Source: Desulfarculaceae bacterium
GTDB taxonomy: Bacteria > Desulfobacterota > Desulfarculia > Desulfarculales > Desulfarculaceae
NCBI GenBank assembly: GCA_020444545.1
Contig: JAHLKT010000004.1
Span: 310,001 to 374,000 of the forward strand
Length of the DNA: 64,000 bases
Direction of reading: 5' to 3'
The position numbers and the translations under genes were made by a program. Position 1 is the stretch's first letter. Every line of letters starts with the position of its first letter. Below the pieces are notes generated by a model that was given only the letters and a program-made list of their open reading frames with translations, did not search any database and was not told the origin of the DNA. Shown piece after piece: positions 1 to 8,137 of the stretch.

Positions 1-217
1 AATCCTTGAGGTTGCTGATGTCGGTGCCGTCGAAGGTCACCTTGCCCGAGGTCAGGGTGTGGAAGCCCGCGATGCAGTTGAACAGGGTGGTCTTGCCCGC
101 CCCGTTGGGCCCGATAAGCCCCACCACCTCGCGCTCGTTGATGTCAAAGGAGACCTCGTGGTTGGCCACCAGGCCGCCGAAACGCTTGGTTACTTTTTCC
201 ACGCTCAACAACGGCAT
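1..217 (-). CDS. livG: Branched-chain amino acid-type ABC transporter ATP-binding protein LivG (partial, cut by window start)
   Basis: The first 72 or so residues of a LivG-type ATPase are present; the rest lies outside the window. The Walker A motif GPNGAGKTT is visible near residue 36, preceded by the usual N-terminal strand (LLSVEKVTKRFGG). The protein would power import of an amino acid or small carboxylate through LivH and LivM, encoded just upstream on the same strand. Two ATG codons lie in tandem at 220 and 217. I chose 217 because the GGAGG that overlaps the end of livM is better spaced from it. The gene is the fourth of an operon running DUF1445, binding protein, livH, livM, livG. 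Family assignment is firm; the substrate is not known. Confidence 0.9.
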   Translation of the reverse strand, partial: MPLLSVEKVTKRFGGLVANHEVSFDINEREVVGLIGPNGAGKTTLFNCIAGFHTLTSGKVTFDGTDISNLKD

Positions 218-221
218 CATC

Positions 222-1223
222 TCACCTCCGGCGGGCCCGCACCGCTTCCACGATGCCGTAAACCCCGCGGGGCTGCGCCGCGGCGATGACCATGATTATG
301 AGACCGTAGAGCGCCAGGTCCATGCCCGCGAAGCCCGCCTGACCGCCCAGCCAGGAGCCCAGGTAGTTCTTCATGGGCACCAGGATGGCCGCGCCGATGA
401 TGGGGCCCCAGATGGAGCCCGCCCCGCCCAGCATGGCCATCATGGCGATCAAGACCGACAGGTCCAGGCTCATCACGTCCTCGGGCTCGATGTTGTAGTT
501 GTAGCAGGCGTGGAAGGAGCCCACCGCGGCCACGAAGGCGGTGGCCGTGGCGTAGGCCTTGATCTTGGACCAGTGCACGTCGATGCCCAGAGAGCGGGCC
601 ACGCTCTCGTTGTCCTTGATGGCCCTGAGCTGGTAGCCCAGGCGCGAGTGCCGGAAGCCGTTGACGTAGATCAGGCCGATCAGGAACATGCCCAGGAGGA
701 TGTAGTAGTAGTAGTAATCCTCGCGGAACTGCAAGTAGAGCCAGTTGGGGAAGTCGCCCTTGATGGGCAGCTCCAGGCCCCGCGCCCCGCCCACGAAGTT
801 CCACACCTCGAACAGGTCTTTGAGGACCAGGCTGGTGGCGATGGTGGCGATGGCGAAGTAGTGGCCCTTGAGCCGGAACAGCGGGTAGCCGATGATGAAG
901 GACCAACCCACCGCGAAGGCCATGCCCAGAGGCAGGGAGAACCAGAAAGGCACGTTCCAGCGGATCATCATCACCGCGGTGGTGTAGGCGCCGATGCCCA
1001 CGTACTGCGCCTTGCCCAGGTCCACCTGGCCGCCGTAGCCGCCGATTAGGTTCCAGCCCATGCCGTAGAGGCTGAAGGCCAGGAACTGGATCATGGTCGC
1101 CATGCCGAAGCTGGAGTGGGGCATCGCCGGGAAGCCCAGCAAAAACACCAGCACCGCCGACGCCAAGGCCAGCTCGGTCTTGGGCAGGTCCGAGAAGTTG
1201 AAGGCGTTTTTTATTGCTTCCAT
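222..1223 (-). CDS. livM: Liv-type ABC transporter permease LivM
   Basis: A 333-residue inner-membrane permease of the LivM family. It has about nine to ten hydrophobic segments and the LivM hallmark region GGYGGQVDLGKAQYVGIGAY, followed further on by a GLELPIKG loop and the cytoplasmic coupling stretch around AIKDNESVARSLGID. With LivH it forms the transmembrane channel that LivG and LivF energise. Its start overlaps the end of livH by 13 bases and its stop abuts livG, so translation is probably coupled. Length is normal for the family. The transported compound cannot be read from the permease; the neighbouring 5-oxoproline genes suggest a glutamate-related compound, which is inference. Confidence 0.93.
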   Translation of the reverse strand: MEAIKNAFNFSDLPKTELALASAVLVFLLGFPAMPHSSFGMATMIQFLAFSLYGMGWNLIGGYGGQVDLGKAQYVGIGAYTTAVMMIRWNVPFWFSLPLGMAFAVGWSFIIGYPLFRLKGHYFAIATIATSLVLKDLFEVWNFVGGARGLELPIKGDFPNWLYLQFREDYYYYYILLGMFLIGLIYVNGFRHSRLGYQLRAIKDNESVARSLGIDVHWSKIKAYATATAFVAAVGSFHACYNYNIEPEDVMSLDLSVLIAMMAMLGGAGSIWGPIIGAAILVPMKNYLGSWLGGQAGFAGMDLALYGLIIMVIAAAQPRGVYGIVEAVRARRR

Positions 1224-2128
1224 CCGAAGAGCCCCTGCGGCCGCAAGACCATTATCAAGAAGTAGATTGCGTACACCATGGTGTACTTGAAGGAGTGGAT
1301 GTCCAGGCCGGTGACGTCAACCAGGCGCATCATGGAATCCCACACCGGCGGAATGTTGACGATGATGCCGATGAGGATGCCCGCGACAAGGGCGCCCCGC
1401 ACGCTGCCGAAACCGCCCAGGGCCACGGTGGCGAAGGCGATCATGGTGAACAATAGGCCCACCCCCGGCTCCACCGGCCAGAAGTTGACCAGGAGCCCGC
1501 CGGCGATGCCCACCGAGGCACCGCCCACGGCCCAGGCCAGGGCGTTCATCTTCTCGGTGGAGATGCCCATATAGCGGGCGCCTTCCGCGTCCAGGCTGGT
1601 GGCGGTGAGCGCCCTGCCCACCTTGGTGCGGTTGATCAGCCACCACACCACCGCGAAGCTGACCAGGCTCAAGACCGCCACGGCCAACTTGGTGGATTCC
1701 AGCACCACCCCCGGCCCCACGATGAAGCTCTTGCCCACCAGCCAGCCCTGGTGGATGACCCGAGGCTCGCTGCCCATGAACAACAAGGCCAGGTTGCGCA
1801 GGAAAATCATAAGTCCGAAGGTGCCGAAGAGCTGGGCGATCATTGGGCCCTTGATCAAAAAGCGGATGAGCCCGAAGTAGCACATCACGCCCAGCAACGC
1901 GCCCACCAGCCCGGCGATGGGCAGGGTGAGCACCGGATCGATGCCCAATAGGGGGCTGGTGAGCAGGGTGGTGTACATGCCCACCATCAAGAACTCGCCG
2001 TGGGCGAAGTTGACGATGTCCATGACCCCGAAGATCACCGTGAGCCCCAGGGCCACCAGGGCGAAGACCAGCCCCATGAGTAGCCCCGACACCAGGGATT
2101 TGGTTGCCTGTATCGCTAAATCTTCCAT
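1211..2128 (-). CDS. livH: Liv-type ABC transporter permease LivH
   Basis: A 305-residue LivH-family permease, beginning MEDLAIQATKS. The hallmark VIFGVMDIVNFAHGEFLMVG is visible near residue 35, and GGFGSVRGALVAG near residue 235. I chose the ATG at 2128 rather than an upstream extension to 2182 because GGAG lies at proper spacing and the extra 18 residues (rich in Cys, Arg and Gly) do not resemble LivH. It pairs with LivM, whose reading frame it overlaps. An inverted repeat at 2203-2234 separates it from the binding-protein gene, which probably lets the binding protein be made in excess over the membrane subunits. Confidence 0.93.
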   Translation of the reverse strand: MEDLAIQATKSLVSGLLMGLVFALVALGLTVIFGVMDIVNFAHGEFLMVGMYTTLLTSPLLGIDPVLTLPIAGLVGALLGVMCYFGLIRFLIKGPMIAQLFGTFGLMIFLRNLALLFMGSEPRVIHQGWLVGKSFIVGPGVVLESTKLAVAVLSLVSFAVVWWLINRTKVGRALTATSLDAEGARYMGISTEKMNALAWAVGGASVGIAGGLLVNFWPVEPGVGLLFTMIAFATVALGGFGSVRGALVAGILIGIIVNIPPVWDSMMRLVDVTGLDIHSFKYTMVYAIYFLIMVLRPQGLFGWKQ

Positions 2129-2202
2129 CAAACGCTCCGCGCGGCCCGGGCAACCGGCCTCGCAGGGGGTATGAACCCGCATGAAAAATGAGGGTCAAGC
2201 GC

Positions 2203-2234
2203 CTTCCGGACCGGCCCGTGGGCCGGCCCGGAAG
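2203..2234 (-). terminator. Hairpin between binding-protein gene and livH
   Basis: CTTCCGG and CCGGAAG pair around an inner CCGGCC/GGCCGG, with one A-C mismatch and a CGTG loop. There is no U-run, so it is more likely a partial terminator or an mRNA-stabilising hairpin after livK than a full stop. A similar hairpin lies at the same place in the second Liv operon (55248-55288). Confidence 0.6.
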
Positions 2235-2270
2235 ACGGTGGTTTCGGGAATCAGGCTCCGGAAGCGGTTC

Positions 2271-3569
2271 CTAGAAGCCCTTGAAGGGGAAGATCATGGG
2301 GGCGGTGGCCATGTCGAAGGGGAACACCACCTGGAGGCCGATCTTGCCGTCCTTCATCTGGTACTGGCCGATCAGGCCGTTGCCCAGCACGTTCTGGCCG
2401 ATCTCGTCGCCCTTGGTGCTGAACTTGATGCCCACCCAAGGCACCACCAGCTGCTTGCCGGGGATGCTGATGGTGTTGGCCGCCTGCTGGATGGCCTTGG
2501 GCTCAGTGCTGCCGGCCTTCTCCAGGACGTAGACCCAGGTCTGCAGGCCGGTGAAGGAGCGGGCGCTGGCGCCGTCCATGTCGTGGCCGTGCTTCTTGGC
2601 GTACATGGAGTTGACCTCGCCGGCCAGGGGCTTCATCTTCACCACGCTGGGCAGGAACACCGAGCGGGTCAGGATGCCCTCGATCTCGCCGCCCAGGGCG
2701 CGGAACTCGGGCTTGTCAAAGCCGGCGTCCTGGCCCCAGATCACCTTGGGCTTGGCCTTCATGGACTTGAGGGTCTTGATCATCAGAAGGGCGTCGGAGG
2801 TGTAGGAGGCGAAGAGCATGGCGCCGGGCTTGGTGGCGATCATGCTCTGCACCTCGGAGCTCAGGTCCGGGCTCTTGGCGGCGTAGAGGATGTTGGCCTT
2901 CAGGTCGAAGCCGTACTCCTTGGCGAAGTTGGCGATCTCCAGGGAGACGTTGGAGCCCCACTCGGTCTTTTCGCAGGCCGAGGCCAGGGTCTTCAGTTCG
3001 GCCATGGGCACCGCCTTGACGCCCTTGACCTTGCCCTTGCTCAGGCCGACCAGGAACTCGAACAGGTCCTTGGTGAACCACTTGTCGTGCGGGGTGGTGC
3101 GCCAGAACCACTTGAAGCCGCGCTTGGTCAGGGTGGGGCTGGTGGAGGAGCCGTTGATCATGGGCACGCCGTAGCGTTCGCACACCGCGGACACGGTCTT
3201 GGTCACCGAGCTGTGGTAGCAGCCCAGGATGCCCACGACCTTGTCGTCCTTGATGAGCTTTTTGGCCAGGTCGGCGCCCAGCTGGGGGTTGCCCTGGTGG
3301 TCCTTGAAGATAAGGACGATCTTGGCCCCGCCCAGGGATTTGATGCCCGCGTTCTTGGCCATGGTCATGTCGATCTTGGGCATGACGTTGTTGGCGATCT
3401 CGGCGGCCAGCTCGGCCCCGTTGCGCAGCTCGCGGCCGGCGGCGGCCACCGAACCGGTCAGGGGGTAGATGACCCCGATTTTGATCTCCTTGGGACCGGC
3501 CACGGCCAGGGCCGGCGCCAACAGAGCCACCATTATGGCGATGGCGGCCAGGATGGCGATTTTGCGCAT
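2271..3569 (-). CDS. livK: Liv-type ABC transporter periplasmic substrate-binding protein
   Basis: A 432-residue extracellular ligand-binding receptor of the Leu/Ile/Val type (type I periplasmic binding fold). Residues 1-24 form a signal peptide ending ALAVA. The mature start, KIGVIYPLTGSVAAAG, is the classic first strand and ligand loop of the family. It delivers the ligand to LivHM. A GGAGGAG ribosome site precedes the ATG. The gene lies 73 bases after the DUF1445 gene on the same strand, so the two are probably co-transcribed. The divergent operon on the other side codes for 5-oxoprolinase, so the ligand may be an acidic amino acid or lactam; that is inference. The family also binds aromatic and short-chain acids. 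Confidence 0.92.
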   Translation of the reverse strand: MRKIAILAAIAIMVALLAPALAVAGPKEIKIGVIYPLTGSVAAAGRELRNGAELAAEIANNVMPKIDMTMAKNAGIKSLGGAKIVLIFKDHQGNPQLGADLAKKLIKDDKVVGILGCYHSSVTKTVSAVCERYGVPMINGSSTSPTLTKRGFKWFWRTTPHDKWFTKDLFEFLVGLSKGKVKGVKAVPMAELKTLASACEKTEWGSNVSLEIANFAKEYGFDLKANILYAAKSPDLSSEVQSMIATKPGAMLFASYTSDALLMIKTLKSMKAKPKVIWGQDAGFDKPEFRALGGEIEGILTRSVFLPSVVKMKPLAGEVNSMYAKKHGHDMDGASARSFTGLQTWVYVLEKAGSTEPKAIQQAANTISIPGKQLVVPWVGIKFSTKGDEIGQNVLGNGLIGQYQMKDGKIGLQVVFPFDMATAPMIFPFKGF

Positions 3570-3642
3570 CTTGCGTCTCCTCCCTTGAATGAAAAGTCTC
3601 TAGTTAGCTCTTGCTCGGTTGTCTTGGTTGTGAACAGGGGCC

Positions 3643-4464
3643 TCAAGCGGCGCAGGACACCAGGGACCTTTGCGCCAGCTTCTCGGCCTTTAAATCGGTT
3701 ATGAACATGTGCCCCGGAGCGTGGGTGATGGCCAGATCCACCTTGCTGGCGGCCACCGCCGCCTGGGGGGTGACCCCGCAGGCCCAGAACACCGGCACCT
3801 CGCCGGGATTGATGGTCACCGCGTCGCCGTAGTCCGGGCTCTCGATATTCACGATGCCTATCTCGGCCGGATCGCCGAAGTGCACCGGCTCGCCGTGGGC
3901 CTCGCCAAAGGCGCCGGACACCCGGCGGGCGTCTTCCACCATGTCCGGGTGCATGGGACGCATGGACACCACCAGGGGCCCGCCCAGGCGGCCGGCCGGG
4001 GCGGCGGGCAGGCTGGTGCGGTACATGGGCACGTTGCGCCCCATCTCCTGATGCCTGACCGGCAGGCCGGCGGCCTTCAGGGCGTCGTCGAAGCTGAAGC
4101 TGCACCCCAAGAGAAAGCTGACCAGGTCGTCGCGCCACAGGTGCTTGATGTCCGTGGGCTCCTCCACCAGCTCGCCATCCTTCCACAGGCGGTAGCGGGG
4201 CAGGCTCTCGCGCAGGTCCGCGCCCTCGGCCATCTCGCGGGTGAAGGGATTGCCCGGGTCCAGCACCTCCAGGATGGGGCAGGCCTGGCGGTTGCGCAGG
4301 CCGAACAGGAGAAATTCGAAGGCCCAGTCCTTGGGAAGTATCACCAGGTTGGCCTGAGCGTAGCCGGGGCAAAGTTGGGCGGTGTTGCCGTTTATCTCTT
4401 GCCGGGCTATGGCGCCCCGCACGGCCCGGGGGTCGTGGTGGGCGGGGTCCGGTTGGGGGCTCAT
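3643..4464 (-). CDS. DUF1445 family protein (putative hydro-lyase / D-glutamate cyclase-like)
   Basis: A 273-residue protein of the DUF1445 family, often named putative hydro-lyase (YcsI type). Recognisable conserved stretches are the N-terminal LCPGYAQANLVILP, the central FLLGCSFSFDDAL, the RNVPMYRTS segment and the C-terminal PVFWACGVTPQAA and ITHAPGHMFITD. The family is linked to D-glutamate cyclase and is commonly found next to 5-oxoprolinase genes, as here. An in-frame TTG at 4485 is possible, but the ATG at 4464 has AAGGA at good spacing and is preferred. It heads the operon with the Liv binding protein, across a divergent promoter region from pxpA. The reaction in this organism is unproven. 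Confidence 0.85.
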   Translation of the reverse strand: MSPQPDPAHHDPRAVRGAIARQEINGNTAQLCPGYAQANLVILPKDWAFEFLLFGLRNRQACPILEVLDPGNPFTREMAEGADLRESLPRYRLWKDGELVEEPTDIKHLWRDDLVSFLLGCSFSFDDALKAAGLPVRHQEMGRNVPMYRTSLPAAPAGRLGGPLVVSMRPMHPDMVEDARRVSGAFGEAHGEPVHFGDPAEIGIVNIESPDYGDAVTINPGEVPVFWACGVTPQAAVAASKVDLAITHAPGHMFITDLKAEKLAQRSLVSCAA

Positions 4465-4559
4465 GCTAATCCTTGTCTGGCTCAATAGGACGCACCGGGC
4501 TCGCGGCCCTTGCTGCGGGTCAATGGTGTATCTGCTTCCCTACCGACGTTGAATAATTC

Positions 4560-4588
4560 ATTATAAAGAAACCCGTCTCACTTTGCTA
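4560..4588 (-). promoter_or_regulatory. Likely sigma-70 promoter for the DUF1445-liv operon
   Basis: On the minus strand a perfect TATAAT (4560-4565) lies about 95 bases before the DUF1445 start. The hexamer 17 bases upstream (TAGCAA) is a poor -35, so an activator may be needed. It sits in the 226-base divergent region shared with pxpA. A small palindrome, GAATAATTC (4551-4559), lies next to the -10 and could be an operator. Confidence 0.5.
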
Positions 4589-4690
4589 GCCCCCAAGCGC
4601 CTGAAAAGCTTAGGGCTATGCGGCGTTGCCCCCATTCGGAGCTTCCTATACCATGGCTTTTAGCCCCGCCCCCTCAACGAAAGGAGCCTC

Positions 4691-5464
4691 ATGTTCGTCG
4701 ACCTCAATTGCGACATGGGAGAGAGCTTCGGCGATTACTGCCTGGGCTGCGACAACCAGGTCATAAGCCATATCACCAGCGCCAACCTGGCCTGCGGTTT
4801 CCACGCCTCGGACCCCATCACCATGGACAAGACGGTGCGGCTCTGCGCCGAGCACGGCGTGGCCATCGGGGCCCACCCCGGCTACCCGGACCTCAGGGGC
4901 TTCGGCCGGCGCAACCTGGACTCCACCCCCGAGGAGGTGCGCGGCGACGTGCTCTACCAGGTGGGGGCCCTGGCGAGCATCGCCAAGGCGCGTGGTGTCA
5001 CCTTGCAACACGTGAAACCCCACGGGGCCATGTACAACACCGCCGCCTCCCATCCGCCCACGGCCAAGGCCATTGCCGAGGCGGTGGCCTCCTATGATCC
5101 CGAACTTATTTTGGTGACCCTGGCCGGGCCGGGCGGCGAGATTTTCCGCTCCATCGCCAAGGAAACCGGCCTCCGGGTGGCCAGCGAGGCCTTTGCCGAC
5201 CGGGCCTACACCTCCGAGGGCCGCCTGGTGCCCCGGGGCACCGCCGGGGCGGTGATCCACGACCCCGAGGTGGTGGCCGCCCGCTGCCTGCGCATGGCCA
5301 CCGAGGGGGAGGTGGAGGCCATTGACGGCACCCTGGTGAAGCTCCAGGCCGACACCATCTGCGTGCACGGCGACACCCCCAGCGCGGTGGAGTTGGTCAA
5401 GGCGGTGGGCGCGGCCATGGCCAAAGGCGGGGTGGAGCTCAAGGCCATGGGACAGACGCTGTAG
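4691..5464 (+). CDS. pxpA: 5-oxoprolinase subunit A (LamB/YcsF family)
   Basis: A 257-residue LamB/YcsF protein, normal length. It shows the family start FVDLNCDMGESFG, the SANLACGFHASDP stretch, HVKPHGAMYN near residue 110 and the C-terminal CVHGDTPSAVELVKA. PxpA acts with PxpB and PxpC as the bacterial ATP-dependent 5-oxoprolinase, opening 5-oxoproline (pyroglutamate) to glutamate in the cytoplasm. AAGGAG precedes the ATG at good spacing. It is the first gene of a three-gene plus-strand operon, with only four bases before the fused pxpB-pxpC gene. The divergent DUF1445-liv operon completes a typical 5-oxoproline/glutamate neighbourhood. Confidence 0.95.
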   Translation: MFVDLNCDMGESFGDYCLGCDNQVISHITSANLACGFHASDPITMDKTVRLCAEHGVAIGAHPGYPDLRGFGRRNLDSTPEEVRGDVLYQVGALASIAKARGVTLQHVKPHGAMYNTAASHPPTAKAIAEAVASYDPELILVTLAGPGGEIFRSIAKETGLRVASEAFADRAYTSEGRLVPRGTAGAVIHDPEVVAARCLRMATEGEVEAIDGTLVKLQADTICVHGDTPSAVELVKAVGAAMAKGGVELKAMGQTL

Positions 5465-5468
5465 TCCC

Positions 5469-7106
5469 ATGCCCGCACCGCTGCCCACCAAACCCCAAGG
5501 CGAGGCCGCCCTCCTGGCCTATTTGGGATACGAGATCGATTTCGCGGTGAACTGCCGCATGAGGGCCCTGGTTGCCAAGCTGCAAGAAGCCCCCGTGGCC
5601 GGGGTGCGCGAGGTGCTGGGCTCCTACGCTTGTCTCCAGGTGCAGTTCGATCCGCTAGTCACGGACCACGACACCGTGGCCGCCTGGGTGGAGGCGGCCC
5701 ACCAGGCCCTGCCCGAAACCGGGGCGGTGCCCGGCCGCACCGTGGAGCTGCCCGTGGCCTACGGCGGCGAGGCCGGGCCGGACCTGCCCTACGTGGCCCA
5801 GCGCACCGGCCTGAGCCAGGCCGAGGTGATCCGCCGCCACGGCGCGGTGGACCACCCCTGCTACGTGGTGGGCTTTACCCCGGGCTTCCCCTATTTGGGC
5901 GGCCTGGACCCCGCCTTGACCCTGCCGCGCATGGACGATCCCCGTTTGAACAACCCGCCGGGGTCGGTTTCCATTGCCGCCGGCCAGACCGGGGTGTATC
6001 CCCTGGGCGGGCCGGGCGGATGGTGGGTCATCGGCCGCACGCCCTGGCTGCTCTACGACCCGCGCCGCGACCCGGCCACCCTGGTGAGCGCGGGCGATCT
6101 GATCCGCTTCACCCCCTGCGACGCGCGCGAGTTCCCCGAGCCCCCTCCCCTCAGCCTGGCCTGGGGCGGCGGCGAGGAGGCGTTCAAGGTGGTGCATCCC
6201 GGAGCTTTCACCACGGTGCAGGACTTTGGCCGCTGGGGCCACCAGCACCGGGGAGTGCCGGTCTCCGGCGCGCTGGACCAGGCCGCCCTGGCCCGGGCCA
6301 ACCTGCTAGTGGGTAATCCAGCCGATGCCGCCGCTCTGGAGATCACCCTGTTGGGGCCCAAGCTGAGGGTGCTTCGGCCCACGGTGATCGCGGTGTGCGG
6401 CTCGGACCTGGGCCTGGCCCTGGACGGCAAGCCCGCCCCGAGCCACCGGGCCCTCGCCCTGGAGGCGGGCCAGGTGCTCAGCTTCCGGGGGCCCCGGGCC
6501 GGAGGCGGCCGGGCGGTCATGGCCGTGGCCGGGGGCCTGGCCAGCGAGGCGCTCTTGGGCAGCCGCTCCACCTACATCCTGGGGCGCATGGGCCGTCCCC
6601 TGGTCAAGGGCGATGTGCTCAAGGCCGCGCCGGGGCCGAAGCCGGAGCTCCTGGCCTCCTGCGCTCCGCTGGAGCAGCCGGGCGAGGAGTTGGTGCTTCG
6701 GGTGGTGCCCGGGCCCAACCAAGAGTATTTCTCCCGGCAAGGCATAGACGACTTTTACGGCCAGGCTTGGCGGCTCTCCACCAAGGCCGACCGGCGGGGG
6801 GCCCGCCTGGAAGGCAAGGCGGTGGGCTTCGACCCCGCCCTGCCCGCCTCCATGGTCAGCGAGCCCAACACCCCAGGCGTGATCCAGGTGCCCCTGGGCG
6901 GCCAGCCCATCATCATGCTGCGCGAGCAGACCGTGGGCGGCTACGCCAAGATCGCCACGGTGTTCGGCCCGGACCTGGACCGCCTGGCCCGCTGCCAGGC
7001 CGGCCAGGCCATACGCTTTACGCCCCTGAGCGCGGCCGAGGCCCTGGCCGAGGCGCGCCGCCTGGGCCGCGAGCTGGACGCGCTACGCGGCGAGCTGGCC
7101 CCTTGA
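5469..7106 (+). CDS. pxpBC: 5-oxoprolinase subunits B and C, fused (PxpB-PxpC)
   Basis: One 545-residue chain combines two subunits that are separate in Bacillus and E. coli. Residues about 1-225 are PxpB (KipI-like), with VGFTPGFPYLGGLDP, NNPPGSVSIAAGQTG and GWWVIGRTPW. Residues about 240-530 are PxpC (KipA/biotin-dependent carboxylase-like), starting HPGAFTTVQDFGRWG and containing GVPVSGALDQAAL and GGYAKIATVFGPDLD. With PxpA it should form the 5-oxoprolinase. The two-domain fusion is shared with urea amidolyase/allophanate hydrolase-type proteins, but the pxpA neighbour makes 5-oxoprolinase the better call. Its TGA overlaps the TTG start of the next gene. Confidence 0.93.
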   Translation: MPAPLPTKPQGEAALLAYLGYEIDFAVNCRMRALVAKLQEAPVAGVREVLGSYACLQVQFDPLVTDHDTVAAWVEAAHQALPETGAVPGRTVELPVAYGGEAGPDLPYVAQRTGLSQAEVIRRHGAVDHPCYVVGFTPGFPYLGGLDPALTLPRMDDPRLNNPPGSVSIAAGQTGVYPLGGPGGWWVIGRTPWLLYDPRRDPATLVSAGDLIRFTPCDAREFPEPPPLSLAWGGGEEAFKVVHPGAFTTVQDFGRWGHQHRGVPVSGALDQAALARANLLVGNPADAAALEITLLGPKLRVLRPTVIAVCGSDLGLALDGKPAPSHRALALEAGQVLSFRGPRAGGGRAVMAVAGGLASEALLGSRSTYILGRMGRPLVKGDVLKAAPGPKPELLASCAPLEQPGEELVLRVVPGPNQEYFSRQGIDDFYGQAWRLSTKADRRGARLEGKAVGFDPALPASMVSEPNTPGVIQVPLGGQPIIMLREQTVGGYAKIATVFGPDLDRLARCQAGQAIRFTPLSAAEALAEARRLGRELDALRGELAP

Positions 7107-7999
7107 AGCCCGGCGAACGCATCCACCTGGGCGGCCCTCTGTGGCTCCTGGCCGGGCAAAAGCAGGGGCGCTTCCCCTATTGCCACGGGGTGCTGATCAA
7201 GGACGGAACCACCACCGCGCTCATCGACGCGGGCTGCGGCCGCGAGGTGCTGGAGCCCCTGGCCAAATCGGGCGAGGTGGATCTGGTGATCAACAGCCAC
7301 ACCCACCCGGACCACAGCGCGGGCACCCACTGGTTCGGGGGGTGCGAGATCCTGGTGCCTCAGGCGGCCTTGTCCAGCGCGGGTAGCGTACAGCGCCTTT
7401 CCGAGCGGTTGATGGCCCCGGGCGAGCCGGGCGAGCGCTGGCGGGCCTGGGTGCGAAACGACCTGGACTTTTTGGACTATGAGCCCACCGGAGGCTTCGC
7501 GCCCGGCGAGACTCTCCGGGTCGGCTCCACCCGCCTGGAGGTGGTTCCCACCCCGGGGCATCTGTCGGACCACTGCTGCTTCCGGCTGCCCGAGCTGGGG
7601 GTGCTCCTGTCGGCGGACATCGATCTGACCCCCTTTGGCCCCTTTTACGGCAACCGGGAGTCCTCCCTGGAGCAGATGCGCCGGGACATAAGCCTGGTGG
7701 CCGGCATGAACCCCCGGCTGCTGGTATCCTCCCACCGGCCCCCCCTGGAGCAGGGCATCGTTGAGGCCTGCCGGGCCTTCGCCCAGGCCATCGACGCCCG
7801 CCAGGAGACCATCCTGAAGCTCTTGGCCCAGGAGAGGACCCGCGCCGAGCTGGTGGAGGCCTCGCCCATCTACCACGGGCACGCGGCCATGCCCTACTTC
7901 ATCCCTTACTGGGAGGGGCGGATGATCGACAGGCACCTGGATGAGATGCTGGCCCAAGGGTTGATCAGCCGCACTTCGGGGGGCTTCCGGGCCGCCTGA
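7103..7999 (+). CDS. Metallo-beta-lactamase-fold hydrolase
   Basis: A 298-residue MBL-fold protein. The metal site is clear: HTHPDH at residues 66-71 (His66, His68, Asp70, His71), then TPGHLSDH and a SADID segment that supplies the bridging Asp, and a late SSHRPP histidine. A C-terminal helical region of about 80 residues resembles the extension seen in LACTB2/GloB-like proteins. Start is the TTG at 7103, whose last two bases overlap the pxpBC stop (TTGA), so it depends on coupled translation. Such hydrolases open thioesters, lactones or cyclic amides. Operon position suggests a role in 5-oxoproline or related lactam breakdown; this is inference. Confidence 0.85.
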   Translation: MKPGERIHLGGPLWLLAGQKQGRFPYCHGVLIKDGTTTALIDAGCGREVLEPLAKSGEVDLVINSHTHPDHSAGTHWFGGCEILVPQAALSSAGSVQRLSERLMAPGEPGERWRAWVRNDLDFLDYEPTGGFAPGETLRVGSTRLEVVPTPGHLSDHCCFRLPELGVLLSADIDLTPFGPFYGNRESSLEQMRRDISLVAGMNPRLLVSSHRPPLEQGIVEACRAFAQAIDARQETILKLLAQERTRAELVEASPIYHGHAAMPYFIPYWEGRMIDRHLDEMLAQGLISRTSGGFRAA

Positions 8000-8026
8000 A
8001 AAGGCCTGTAACCAGGCTGCAACTTG

Positions 8027-8043
8027 CCGCCCCCCCGGGGCGG
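8027..8043 (+). terminator. Hairpin after the 5-oxoprolinase operon
   Basis: CCGCCCC and GGGGCGG pair around a CCC loop, 27 bases after the hydrolase stop. Only a weak GTGTT tract follows, so termination would be partial or assisted. Confidence 0.45.
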
Positions 8044-8137
8044 GTGTTAAGATAACTCAGCTTCCGAGCAGGATTCATTACGGCTTCTCCCCCGTGATTT
8101 GCATGGGGGGTGGGCTTCTTATGGCCGGAGACAGGCA

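Noticed and set aside
8000-8137. Magnesium (M-box) riboswitch before mgtE
   Set aside because: The gap is only 138 bases and I could not find the conserved stem pattern. A covariance-model search would settle it.
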